From NCBI RefSeq assembly GCF_019703515.2, contig NC_059363.1, forward strand, positions 62,001 to 126,000: DNA of 64,000 nt. The letters are read 5' to 3'. Position numbers and translations under genes: made by a program. The notes beneath the pieces are model-generated. The model was not told the DNA's origin. It did no database searches and was given only the letters and a program-made list of their open reading frames with translations. Shown here one piece after another: positions 15,001-61,210 of this stretch; the stretch's first letter is position 1, and each line of letters begins with the position of its first letter. This DNA comes from Myxocyprinus asiaticus. Its lineage: Eukaryota; Chordata; Actinopteri; Cypriniformes; Catostomidae.

Positions 15001-18000
15001 AATGTTTTTGGTGCACTTCTTGAAATGTTTTTGGTGCACTTCTTGAAATGTTTCTGATAAACTTCTTGAAATGTTTTTGATGCACTTCTTGAAATGTTTC
15101 TGGTGCACTTCTTGAAATGTTTCTGATAAACTTCTTGAAATGTTTCTGATGCACTTCTTGAAATGTTTTTGGTGCACTTCTTGAAATGTTTTTGGTGCAC
15201 TTCTTGAAATGTTTCTGATAAACTTCTTGAAATGTTTTTGATGCACTTCTTGAAATGTTTCTGATAAACTTCTTGAAATGTTTTTGATGCACTTCTTGAA
15301 TTGTTTTTAAAGCACTTATTGAATTGTTTTTGACGCACTTCTTGAAATGTTTTTGACGCACTTCTTGAAATATTTTTGATGCACTTCTTGAAATGTTTTT
15401 GATGCACTTCTTGAAATGTTTCTGGTGCACTTCTTGAAATGTTTTTGATGCACTTCTTGAAATGTTTTTGATGCACTTCTTGAAATGTTTCTGGTGCACT
15501 TCTTGAAATGTTTCTGATGCACTTCTTCAAATGTTTCTGATGCACTTCTTGAAATGTTTCTGGTGCACTTCTTGAAATGTTTCTGGTGCACTTCTTGAAA
15601 TGTTTCTGATGCACTTCTTGAAATGTTTCTGATGCACTTTTTGAAATGTTTTTGATGCACTTCTTGAAATAATTTTGGTGCACTTCTTGAAATGTTTTTG
15701 GTGCACTTCTTGAAATGTTTCTGATAAACTTCTTGAAATTTGTCTGGTGCACTTCTTGAAATGTTTTTGGTGCACTTCTTGAAATGTTTCTGATGCACTT
15801 CTTGAAATGTTTTTGGTGCACTTCTTGAAATGTTTTTGGTGCACTTCTTGAAATGTTTCTGATAAACTTCTTGAAATTTGTCTGGTGCACTTCTTGAAAT
15901 GTTTCTGATGCACTTCTTGAAATGTTTTTGGTGCACTTCTTGAAATGTTTTTGATGCACTTCTTGAAATGTTTCTGATAAACTTCTTGAAATGTTTTTGA
16001 TGCACTTCTTGAAATGTTTCTGATAAACTTCTTGAAATTTGTCTGGTGCACTTCTTGAAATGTTTCTGATGCACTTCTTGAAATGTTTCTGATGCACTTT
16101 TTGAAATGTTTTTGATGCACTTCTTGAAATGTTTTTGGTGCACTTCTTGAAATGTTTCTGATAAACTTATTGAAATATTTTTAATGCACTTCTTGAATTT
16201 TTCCGGTACACTTCTTGAAATGTTTCTGATGCACTTCTTGAATTTTTCCGGTACACTTCTTGAAATGTTTTTGATGCACTTCTTGAAATGTTTCTGATGC
16301 ACTTCTTGAAATGTTTCTGGTGCACTTCTTGAAATGTTTCTGGTGCACTTCTTGAAATGTTTTTGAAACACTTCTTGAAATGTTTCTGATGCACTTCTTG
16401 AAATGTTCTTGGTGCACTTCTTGAAAATTTCTGATAAACTTCTTGAAATATTTTTGATGCACTTCTTGAAATGTTTTTGATGCACTTCTTGAAATGTTTC
16501 TGATGCACTTCTTGAAATGTTTCTGATGCACTTTTTGAAATGTTTTTGATGCACTTCTTGAAATGTTTTTGGTGCACTTCTTGAAATGTTTTTGGTGCAC
16601 TTCTTGAAATGTTTCTGATAAACTTCTTGAAATTTGTCTGGTGCACTTCTTGAAATGTTTCTGATGCACTTCTTGAAATGTTTTTGGTGCACTTCTTGAA
16701 ATGTTTTTGGTGCACTTCTTGAAATGTTTCTGATAAACTTCTTGAAATGTTTTTGATGCACTTCTTGAAATGTTTCTGATAAACTTCTTGAAATTTGTCT
16801 GGTGCACTTCTTGAAATGTTTCTGATGCACTTCTTGAAATGTTTCTGATGCACTTTTTGAAATGTTTTTGATGCACTTCTTGAAATGTTTTTGGTGCACT
16901 TCTTGAAATGTTTCTGATAAACTTATTGAAATATTTTTAATGCACTTCTTGAATTTTTCCGGTACACTTCTTGAAATGTTTCTGATGCACTTCTTGAATT
17001 TTTCCGGTACACTTCTTGAAATGTTTTTGATGCACTTCTTGAAATGTTTCTGATGCACTTCTTGAAATGTTTCTGATGCACTTCTTGAAATGTTTCTGAT
17101 GCACTTCTTGAAATGTTTCTGATGCACTTCTTGAAATGTTTTTGATGCACTTCTTGAAATGTTTCTGATGCACTTCTTGAAATGTTTCTGATGCACTTCT
17201 TGAAATGTTTTTGATGCACTTCTTGAAATATTTTTGATGCACTTCTTGAAATGTTTCTGATGCACTTCTTGAAATGTTTCTGATGCACTTCTTGAAATGT
17301 TTTTGATGCACTTCTTGAAATGTTTCTGATGCACTTCTTGAAATGTTTTTGGTGCACTTCTTGAAATGTTTCTGATGCACTTCTTGAAATGTTTTTGACG
17401 CACTTCTTGAAATGTTTTTGATGCACTTCTTGAAATGTTTTTGACGCACTTCTTGAAATGTTTTTGGTGCACTTCTTGAAATGTTTCTGATGCACTTCTT
17501 GAAATGTTTTTGACGCACTTCTTGAAATGTTTTTGACGCACTTCTTGAAATGTTTCTGATGCACTTCTTGAAATGTTTTTGGTGCACTTCTTGAAATGTT
17601 TCTGGTGCACTTCTTGAAATGTTTTTGACGCACTTCTTGAAATGTTTTTGATGCACTTTTTGAAATGTTTTTGACGCACTTCTTGAAATGTTTTTGATGC
17701 ACTTTTTGAAATGTTTTTGACGCACTTCTTGAAATGTTTTTGGTGCACTTCTTGAAATGTTTTTGATGCACTTCTTGAATTGTTTTTGACGCACTTTTTG
17801 AAATGTTTTTGACGCACTTCTTGAAATGTTTTTGATGCACTTTTTGAAATGTTTTTGATGCACTTCTTGAATTGTTTTTAAAGCACTTATTGAATTGTTT
17901 TTGACGCACTTCTTGAAATGTTTTTGACGCACTTCTTGAAATATTTTTGATGCACTTCTTGAAATGTTTTTGATGCACTTCTTGAAATGTTTCTGATGCA

Positions 18001-21000
18001 CTTCTTGAAATGTTTTTGATGCACTTCTTCAAATGTTTCTGATGCACTTCTTGAAATGTTTCTGGTGCACTTTTTGAAATGTTTTTGACGCACTTCTTGA
18101 AATGTTTTTGATGCACTTTTTGAAATGTTTTTGACGCACTTCTTGAAATGTTTTTGGTGCACTTCTTGAAATGTTTTTGATGCACTTCTTGAATTGTTTT
18201 TAAAGCACTTATTGAATTGTTTTTGACGCACTTCTTGAAATGTTTTTGACGCACTTCTTGAAATATTTTTGATGCACTTCTTGAAATGTTTTTGATGCAC
18301 TTCTTGAAATGTTTCTGATGCACTTCTTGAAATGTTTTTGATGCACTTCTTGAAATGTTTCTGGTGCACTTCTTGAAATGTTTTTGATGCACTTCTTGAA
18401 ATGTTTCTGATGCACTTCTTGAAATGTTTTTGATGCACTTCTTGAAATGTTTCTGGTGCACTTCTTGAAATGTTTCTGGTGCACTTCTTGAAATGTTTCT
18501 GGTGCACTTCTTGAAATGTTTCTGATGCACTTCTTCAAATGTTTCTGATGCACTTCTTGAAATGTTTCTGGTGCACTTTTTGAAATGTTTTTGATGCACT
18601 TCTTGAAATGTTTCTGATGCACTTCTTGAAATGTTTCTGGTGCACTTTTTGAAATGTTTCTGATGCACTTCTTGAAATGTTTCTGATGCACTTCTTGAAA
18701 TGTTTCTGATGCACTTTTTGAAATGTTTTTGATGCACTTCTTGAAATGTTTTTGGTGCACTTCTTGAAATGTTTTTGGTGCACTTCTTGAAATGTTTCTG
18801 ATAAACTTCTTGAAATTTGTCTGGTGCACTTCTTGAAATGTTTCTGATGCACTTTTTGAAATGTTTCTGATGCACTTCTTGAAATGTTTTTGGTGCACTT
18901 CTTGAAATGTTTTTGGTGCACTTCTTGAAATGTTTCTGGTGCACTTCTTGAAATGTTTCTGATAAACTTATTGAAATATTTTTAATGCACTTCTTGAATT
19001 TTTCCGGTACACTTCTTGAAATGTTTCTGATGCACTTCTTGAATTTTTCCGGTACACTTCTTGAAATGTTTTTGATGCACTTCTTGAAATGTTTCTGATG
19101 CACTTCTTGAAATGTTTCTGGTGCACTTCTTGAAATGTTTCTGGTGCACTTCTTGAAATGTTTCTGGTGCACTTCTTGAAATGTTTTTGAAACACTTCTT
19201 GAAATGTTTCTGATGCACTTCTTGAAATGTTTCTGATGCACTTTTTGAAATGTTTTTGATGCACTTCTTGAAATGTTTTTGGTGCACTTCTTGAAATGTT
19301 TTTGGTGCACTTCTTGAAATGTTTCTGATAAACTTCTTGAAATTTGTCTGGTGCACTTCTTGAAATGTTTCTGATGCACTTCTTGAAATGTTTCTGATGC
19401 ACTTCTTGAAATGTTTTTGGTGCACTTCTTGAAATGTTTTTGGTGCACTTCTTGAAATGTTTCTGATAAACTTCTTGAAATGTTTTTGATGCACTTCTTG
19501 AAATGTTTCTGATAAACTTCTTGAAATTTGTCTGGTGCACTTCTTGAAATGTTTCTGATGCACTTCTTGAAATGTTTCTGATGCACTTTTTCAAAATGTT
19601 TTTGATGCACTTCTTGAAATGTTTTTGGTGCACTTCTTGAAATGTTTCTGATAAACTTATTGAAATATTTTTAATGCACTTCTTGAATTTTTCCGGTACA
19701 CTTCTTGAAATGTTTTTGATGCACTTCTTGAAATGTTTCTGATGCACTTCTTGAAATGTTTCTGATGCACTTCTTGAAATGTTTCTGATGCACTTCTTGA
19801 AATGTTTTTGATGCACTTCTTGAAATGTTTCTGATGCACTTCTTGAAATGTTTTTGATGCACTTCTTGAAATGTTTTTGATGCACTTCTTGAAATGTTTC
19901 TGATGCACTTCTTGAAATGTTTTTGGTGCACTTCTTGAAATGTTTCTGATGCACTTCTTGAAATGTTTTTGACGCACTTCTTGAAATGTTTTTGACGCAC
20001 TTCTTGAAATGTTTCTGATGCACTTCTTGAAATATTTTTGATGCACTTCTTGAAATGTTTTTGATGCACTTCTTGAAATGTTTCTGGTGCACTTCTTGAA
20101 ATGTTTTTGATGCACTTCTTGAAATGTTTTTGATGCACTTCTTGAAATGTTTCTGATGCACTTCTTGAAATGTTTCTGGTGCACTTCTTGAAATGTTTCT
20201 GGTGCACTTCTTGAAATGTTTCTGATGCACTTCTTGAAATGTTTCTGATGCACTTCTTGAAATGTTTCTGATGCACTTCTTGAAATGTTTCTGATGCACT
20301 TTTTGAAATGTTTTTGATGCACTTCTTGAAATGTTTTTGGTGCACTTCTTGAAATGTTTTTGGTGCACTTCTTGAAATGTTTCTGATAAACTTCTTGAAA
20401 TTTGTCTGGTGCACTTCTTGAAATGTTTCTGATGCACTTTTTGAAATGTTTCTGATGCACTTCTTGAAATGTTTTTGGTGCACTTCTTGAAATGTTTTTG
20501 GTGCACTTCTTGAAATGTTTCTGATAAACTTCTTGAAATGTTTTTGATGCACTTCTTGAAATGTTTCTGATAAACTTCTTGAAATTTGTCTGGTGCACTT
20601 CTTGAAATGTTTCTGATGCACTTCTTGAAATGTTTCTGATGCACTTTTTGAAATGTTTTTGATGCACTTCTTGAAATGTTTTTGGTGCACTTCTTGAAAT
20701 GTTTCTGATAAACTTATTGAAATATTTTTAATGCACTTCTTGAATTTTTCCGGTACACTTCTTGAAATGTTTCTGATGCACTTCTTGAATTTTTCCGGTA
20801 CACTTCTTGAAATGTTTTTGATGCACTTCTTGAAATGTTTCTGATGCACTTCTTGAAATGTTTCTGGTGCACTTCTTGAAATGTTTCTGGTGCACTTCTT
20901 GAAATGTTTCTGATGAAATTCTTGAAATGTTTTTGGTGCACTTCTTGAAAATTTCTGATAAACTTCTTGAAATATTTTTGATGCACTTCTTGAAATGTTT

Positions 21001-22875
21001 TTGATGCACTTCTTGAAATGTTTCTGATAAACTTCTTGAAATGTTTCTGATAAACTTCTTGAAATGTTTTTGATGCACTTCTTGAAATGTTTCTGATGCA
21101 CTTCTTGAAATGTTTTTGATGCACTTCTTGAAATGTTTTTGATGCACTTCTTGAAATGTTTTTGATGCACTTCTTGAAATGTTTCTGACACTCTTCTTGA
21201 AATGTTTTTGATGCACTTCTTCAAATGTTTCTGATGCACTTTTTGAAATGTTTTTGATGCACTTCTTGAAATGTTTTTGGTGCACTTGAAATGTTTTTGA
21301 CGCACTTCTTGAAATGTTTCTGGTGCACTTTTTGAAATGTTTTTGACGCACTTCTTGAAATGTTTCTGGTGCACTTCTTGAAATGTTTTTGATGCACTTC
21401 TTGAAATGTTTTTGATGCACTTCTTGAAATGTTTCTGATGCACTTCTTGAAATGTTTCTGACACTCTTCTTGAAATGTTTTTGATGCACTTCTTGAAATG
21501 TTTCTGATGCACTTCTTGAAATGTTTCCGGTACACTTCTTGAAATGTTTCTGATGCACTTCTTGAAATGTTTCTGGTGCACTTCTTGAAATGTTTTTGGT
21601 GCACTTCTTGAAATGTTTCTGATGCACTTCTTGAAATGTTTCTGATGCACTTCTTGAAATGTTTCTGATGCACTTCTTGAAATGTTTTTGATGCACTTCT
21701 TGAAATGTTTCTGACGCACTTCTTGAAATGTTTCTGACGCACTTCTTGAAATGTTTTTGACGCACTTCTTGAAATGTTTCTGATGCACTTCTTGAAATGT
21801 TTTTGATGCACTTCTTGAAATGTTTTTGGTGCACTTCTTGAAATGTTTCTGATGCACTTCTTGAAATGTTTCTGATGCACTTCTTGAAATGTTTTTGGTG
21901 CACTTCTTGAAATGTTTCTGATAAACTTCTTGAAATGTTTTTGATGCACTTCTTGAAATGTTTCTGATAAACTTCTTGAAATGTTTTTGATGCACTTCTT
22001 GAAATGTTTTTGGTGCACTTCTTGAAATGTTTCTGATAAACTTCTTGAAATGTGTCTGGTGCACTTCTTGAAATGTTTCCGATGCACTTCTTGAAATGTT
22101 TCTGGTGCACTTCTTGAAATGTTTCTGATAAACTCCTTGAAATGTTTTTGAAACACTTCTTGAAATGTTTCCGATGCACTTCTTGAAATGTTTTTGGTGC
22201 ACTTCTTGAAATGTTTCCGATGCACTTCTTGAAATGTTTTTGATGCACTTCTTGAAATGTTTCTGATAAACTTCTTGAAATTTGTCTGGTGCACTTCTTG
22301 AAATGTTTCTGATGCACTTTTTGAAATGTTTCTGATGCACTTCTTGAAATGTTTTTGGTGCACTTCTTGAAATGTTTTTGGTGCACTTCTTGAAATGTTT
22401 CTGATAAACTTCTTGAAATGTTTTTGATGCACTTCTTGAAATGTTTCTGATGCACTTCTTGAAATGTTTCTGGTGCACTTCTTGAAATGTTTTTGGTGCA
22501 CTTCTTGAAATGTTTCTGATGCACTTCTTGAAATGTTTTTGATGCACTTCTTGAAATGTTTTTGACGCACTTTTTGAAATGTTTTTGACGCACTTCTTGA
22601 AATGTTTTTGACGCACTTTTTGAAATGTTTCTGATGCACTTCTTGAAATGTTTTTGATGCACTTCTTGAAATGTTTTTGACGCACTTCTTGAAATGTTTC
22701 TGATGCACTTCTTGAAATGTTTCTGATGCACTTCTTGAAATGTTTTTGATGCACTTCTTGAAATGTTTCTGATGCACTTCTTGAAATGTTTCTGATGCAC
22801 TTCTTGAAATGTTTTTGATTCACTTCTTGAAATGTTTTTGATGCACTTCAAATGTTTCTGATGCACTTCTTGAAA
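1..22875. repeat. 23-bp tandem satellite array, about 22.9 kb
   Basis: Seen directly: uninterrupted head-to-tail copies of a 23-bp unit, plus-strand form TGCACTTCTTGAAATGTTTC followed by TGA. It is open at the left window edge, and 22,875/23 gives about 995 copies. Recurrent variants are tttttgatgcac, tttttgacgcac, tttctggtgcac, tttctgataaac, tttccggtacac and tttttgaaacac. Rarer units carry ttattgaatt or ttttaaagc. Short units (one to five bases missing) cause phase slips, for example near 10,730, 21,287 and 22,849. The minus-strand unit has no stop codon in any frame and 23 is not divisible by 3, so all three minus frames stay open for kilobases and cycle through a 23-residue pattern such as HQKHFKKCIRNISRSA followed by SETFQEV. 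I treat these frames as by-products of the repeat, not genes. No unit resembles a known satellite that I recognise. Confidence 0.98.
4403..20760. repeat. Higher-order marker cassettes inside the satellite
   Basis: A diagnostic unit series (ttattgaaatatttttaatgcac, then gaatttttccggtacac or gaattgtttccggtacac) recurs with its base at 4403, 8106, 8451, 9463, 10475, 11279, 13600, 13943, 16172, 16928, 18973, 19662 and 20719. Spacings are exact or near-exact multiples of 23: 345 (15 units), 1012 twice (44 units), 3703 (161 units), 804, 689 and 1057. A second marker, gaattgtttttaa(a/t)gc followed by acttattgaattg, recurs near 446, 2885, 3737, 7140, 8704, 9737, 12292, 12821, 14471, 15299, 17871 and 18190. 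This shows that blocks of tens of units were copied together, by unequal exchange or segmental amplification, rather than single units only. Confidence 0.85.
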
Positions 22876-24352
22876 GCAGATCACGCGGTGGCGCTAAAGA
22901 GTAATTTCAGGCGTTAAACTGAGTGAATGGATTGAATCGGTCACGCGTAAGAGCCAAACTGAAACATTAAATTGTAGAATTTGGACAAACAGACATAAAG
23001 GGAGAAGGAGCGCTAGCTCCTGTTGCACGAATACAAAAATGTAATCAATTACATTTGTGATTTAATACTTAAACTCGCTGGTTTTGAACTTACCGCAGTG
23101 GGACGCGGAAGACTGACCTGATCTCAGATCTGTCTTGTTTAAATTTCCTGCGTGCAGCTTTCAGCCCGAAACGCACCAGTTTCAAATGGAGGAAAAGATG
23201 AATTGATTTTTAAATTTCGGTCTGTTCCTCACACAACACTGTCGAATGGCTTCAGAAGAATTTAAATATACGGCACAAGTGATAAATGTGTTTTTGAGAT
23301 GGGTGAGTGCGCGCGAAGCAGTTTTCTGACCACTATCGATTCTTTAACGTGTGGACGGCAGTTGGACCGTTCACGTACCCAGAACACCACGTGACGGCTT
23401 TGGTTTCCGGTCCGTTTTTATTTCAGTTTCATTAATGAGTAGTAAATTATTGTCCAGAGGTCCGAGAGTGCACGAAGGTGACACTGTCACATGGTACCTG
23501 TAACTTTTCTCAGCGCTGGTAAGGATGGGCCAATCACAGTCGTTTATTATTACTGGAGTTTAAAATGCTTTAATGCATTCTGCTGAGGCGGATTAACATT
23601 CACAGGCATGAATCCTTGCAATTATTCGTTTTTATTAAAAATATCTATCAGTGTAAAATGTCTCCAATTTTGCTCATGCTTAGCAGCATTATAAATGTTT
23701 ACTCTTTTTTTTTTGTATGCATTGAAAGCATAATTAACATGTTTAATGTATTTAACACAAAGCTTGCATAAAATAAGAGAACGATGTTGTCACAAATGTT
23801 CATTCACATCCTTTTTCAATGAAGTGTAAATTTTCATCTAGTTTTCATAGTATTTTTAAATTTAAAAAAAAAATTATATTGCGAAATTAAGTCAAAAGAC
23901 AATGTAACTGATCTTGTATATTGGGGCCGAGAGAACCACTGACTGCAGAAAGTCCCCTATAGATGCTCAAATGAACTAAAACACTAAATACACTTGATTT
24001 AATTATTTCAACATGATCACCTGTTAATTCTTCTTATAATAAATGAGTGACACCACATTAGCTTTATTTGAAACCATCATGCAAAGCTTTAATCAACTTC
24101 CATTTTCCATCTGAAACACATCCATATTCTTTCCACTAAAATCAACATCCATCTCAGAAATCCAAACACAATCCATCGTCCAACCTGCTTCTGACTTTCT
24201 AAACTCGTCCTAGAAATACATGACATTTTACATGCAAAATGACCATTTCATTACATCCACAGTTTTATCTACCACACTATTAGGAATGATTAGTAAGTAT
24301 AAGTGACATGAATCTGATTCATTATGGGTTATTAATGTCGTTTAAGAATGAT
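22876..24352. other. Satellite-to-dync1h1 flank, including the presumed 3' UTR
   Basis: No gene is seen here. The satellite stops within one unit at about 22,875 and is followed by AT-rich single-copy-looking DNA. On the minus strand, reading away from the dync1h1 stop, the first AATAAA lies at 24,063-24,068 (tttatt on the plus strand), about 285 nt past the stop. It is the best candidate poly(A) signal. Others lie further on, for example 23,631-23,636. The exact 3' end cannot be set from sequence alone. Confidence 0.5.
24063..24068 (-). terminator. Candidate poly(A) signal AATAAA of dync1h1
   Basis: The plus strand reads tttatt, so the minus strand reads AATAAA inside CAAATAAAGC. It is the first canonical hexamer downstream of the dync1h1 stop codon at 24,353-24,355. 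Assignment is by position and motif only. Confidence 0.45.
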
Positions 24353-59753
<35,401 letters not shown>

Positions 59754-60000
59754 TTAACACCGAATAAAGCGCGAGAAACCGCAGATTGAGCTCTGACAAA
59801 GCGCACGAGCTGTATCACGGTCACTGACACAATGACCAGCGCCCAGTGCAGACGGAAACTTTATTGTTGCATTGTGTTCTGGGAGATGTAGTTTTCCACA
59901 AGCTGAAAGTGATGAGTAGTCATGACTGATGAACTACAACACCCAGAAAGCCGAAACACAGCGCAGGCGCAAGCGTCACACCGTCTCTGCTGTAGTGTCA
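59754..60000 (-). promoter_or_regulatory. Presumed dync1h1 promoter / 5' UTR region
   Basis: The first exon and its upstream flank are CpG-rich and have no TATA box, as expected for a housekeeping gene. Two copies of the vertebrate ACTACAAnTCCCAG-type (ZNF143/Staf) element are present in opposite orientation: minus strand 59,874-59,892 (ACTACATCTCCCAGAACAC) and plus strand 59,933-59,951 (ACTACAACACCCAGAAAGC). An NRF1-like core GCGCAGGCGC lies at 59,961-59,970. These lie about 120-220 bp upstream of the ATG. The transcription start itself cannot be located. An untranslated 5' exon further upstream is not excluded. Confidence 0.6.
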
Positions 60001-60010
60001 TGTCTTTTAT

Positions 60011-60016
<6 letters not shown>

Positions 60017-60063
<47 letters not shown>
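60017..60063. repeat. (TA)n microsatellite
   Basis: About 23 uninterrupted TA dinucleotides after tgtgtg, in the intergenic region upstream of dync1h1. Bases 60,064-60,242 hold nothing else that I recognise. Confidence 0.95.
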
Positions 60064-60067
<4 letters not shown>

Positions 60068-60585
60068 AGAATAAAACATTATGTTCTGCATATCCGTAAT
60101 AATGGTGAATAATAATGTAATCATTGATGCTCTAACAAGACTATAACCTTTCTGTTAGAATTTGTCTCCTGTGTATGGAAGAAAATGAGTCATATATTAT
60201 AACATTATAAACCGATTGAAATGTTGTTAAAGAAAACATAACGGTTACGTACGTAACCTCGGTACCCTGAGACGAAGGGAAGGAGACATTGCGTTTATTA
60301 ACGCATATGGGAGTGCCTTCTTATACGACCTGGTTGAAACCAAGTCTTAGCCTGCAACTCATAAGCCAGGGCAATTGCATCGACAATCCAGTGAGAAAGT
60401 CTTTGCTTGGAGATGGACATTCCTTTTGTGCATCCTCCATAGCATGCAAAGAGCTCATCAGACTATCTGAACTGGCGTGTATGCTCAACGTATGCGTGTA
60501 GTGCCCACACAGGGCATAACAAATGCAATGATTGTTCCGCATCCAAATTAAATGGAGGAGGGAAGAAGGCCTGAAGGTGAACCAC

Positions 60586-61200
60586 CTATGCTCTGAAGGG
60601 CGTGGTTAGGACCTTATGCACATAGCCTTTTCTGGGTTTGACAGTGGCTCTTGAAAGACTGGGGCCAAACTCAAGACATGTATTCTCAATACATAGTGCA
60701 TGCAGGTCACCGACCCGTTTTACTGAGGCCAGAGCCAGCAGTAGTGTGGTCTTAACGGAGAGCATGTGCAAATCAAGTCCAAAGGCTCGAAGGGGGGCCC
60801 TGCGAGAGCTTTAAGGACGCAAGACTCAAGTCCCAAATCATGACTGTAGCCGGCTGAGGTGGATTTAATCGTCTTAAATCCACCTTGGATTTAATTTAAT
60901 CAGACAGATTTAATCGTCTTGCTCCTCTAAGAAACTTTATGATTAACTCATGCTTGCCTATAGAGGCGCTGGTTTCATGTGCGTGATACGCAAATATAGT
61001 TACCACATACACTTTGAGTGTTGACGGGGTGAGTCTGCGTCTAATCGCTCTTGAAGGAATATGAGAATTTCATATATGGGGCAGTTTACTGGGTCTTTGC
61101 CATGTGAGAGACACCAATCAGTGAACACCTTGCATTTCAGAGGCGTCTCGTGGATGGCGCTCTGGCCTGTAAAATGGTGTTCATGACTGAATATGTCAGT
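60586..61200 (-). pseudogene. DIRS tyrosine recombinase remnant
   Basis: Minus-strand fragments in different frames resemble the DIRS recombinase: STLKVYVVTIFAYHTHETSA, GKHELIIKFLRGARRLN, then LSVKTTLLLALASVKRVGDL and FGPSLSRATVKPRKGYVHKV. Several stops interrupt it. A local duplication of about 30 bp (atttaatcgtctt repeats at 60,865-60,925) is inserted in the middle. The catalytic arginine region (VKRVGDL) is still readable, but the gene is broken. Confidence 0.7.
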
Positions 61201-61210
61201 TCTGGCACGT

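Noticed and set aside
1..22875. A CRISPR array or bacterial tandem repeat.
   Set aside because: There are no unique spacers: units abut directly with the same 23-bp period, and the adjoining gene has spliceosomal introns.
1..22875. Zinc-finger protein suggested by the HxxxH and C spacing in the repeat peptide.
   Set aside because: The C and H residues recur only once per 23 residues with no CxxC or HxxxC geometry, and the peptide is a by-product of the DNA repeat.
463..22884. Dozens of long minus-strand open frames (up to 1,658 codons) beginning MHQKHFKKC.
   Set aside because: All are translations of the 23-bp satellite in three overlapping frames. Several frames are open at once over the same bases, starts and stops sit on recurrent variant units, and no promoter, splice signal or non-repeat domain is present.
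22876..24352. tRNA or small RNA gene in the flank between the satellite and dync1h1.
   Set aside because: I saw no cloverleaf, A/B box pair or snRNA-type hairpin; the region is AT-rich and otherwise featureless.
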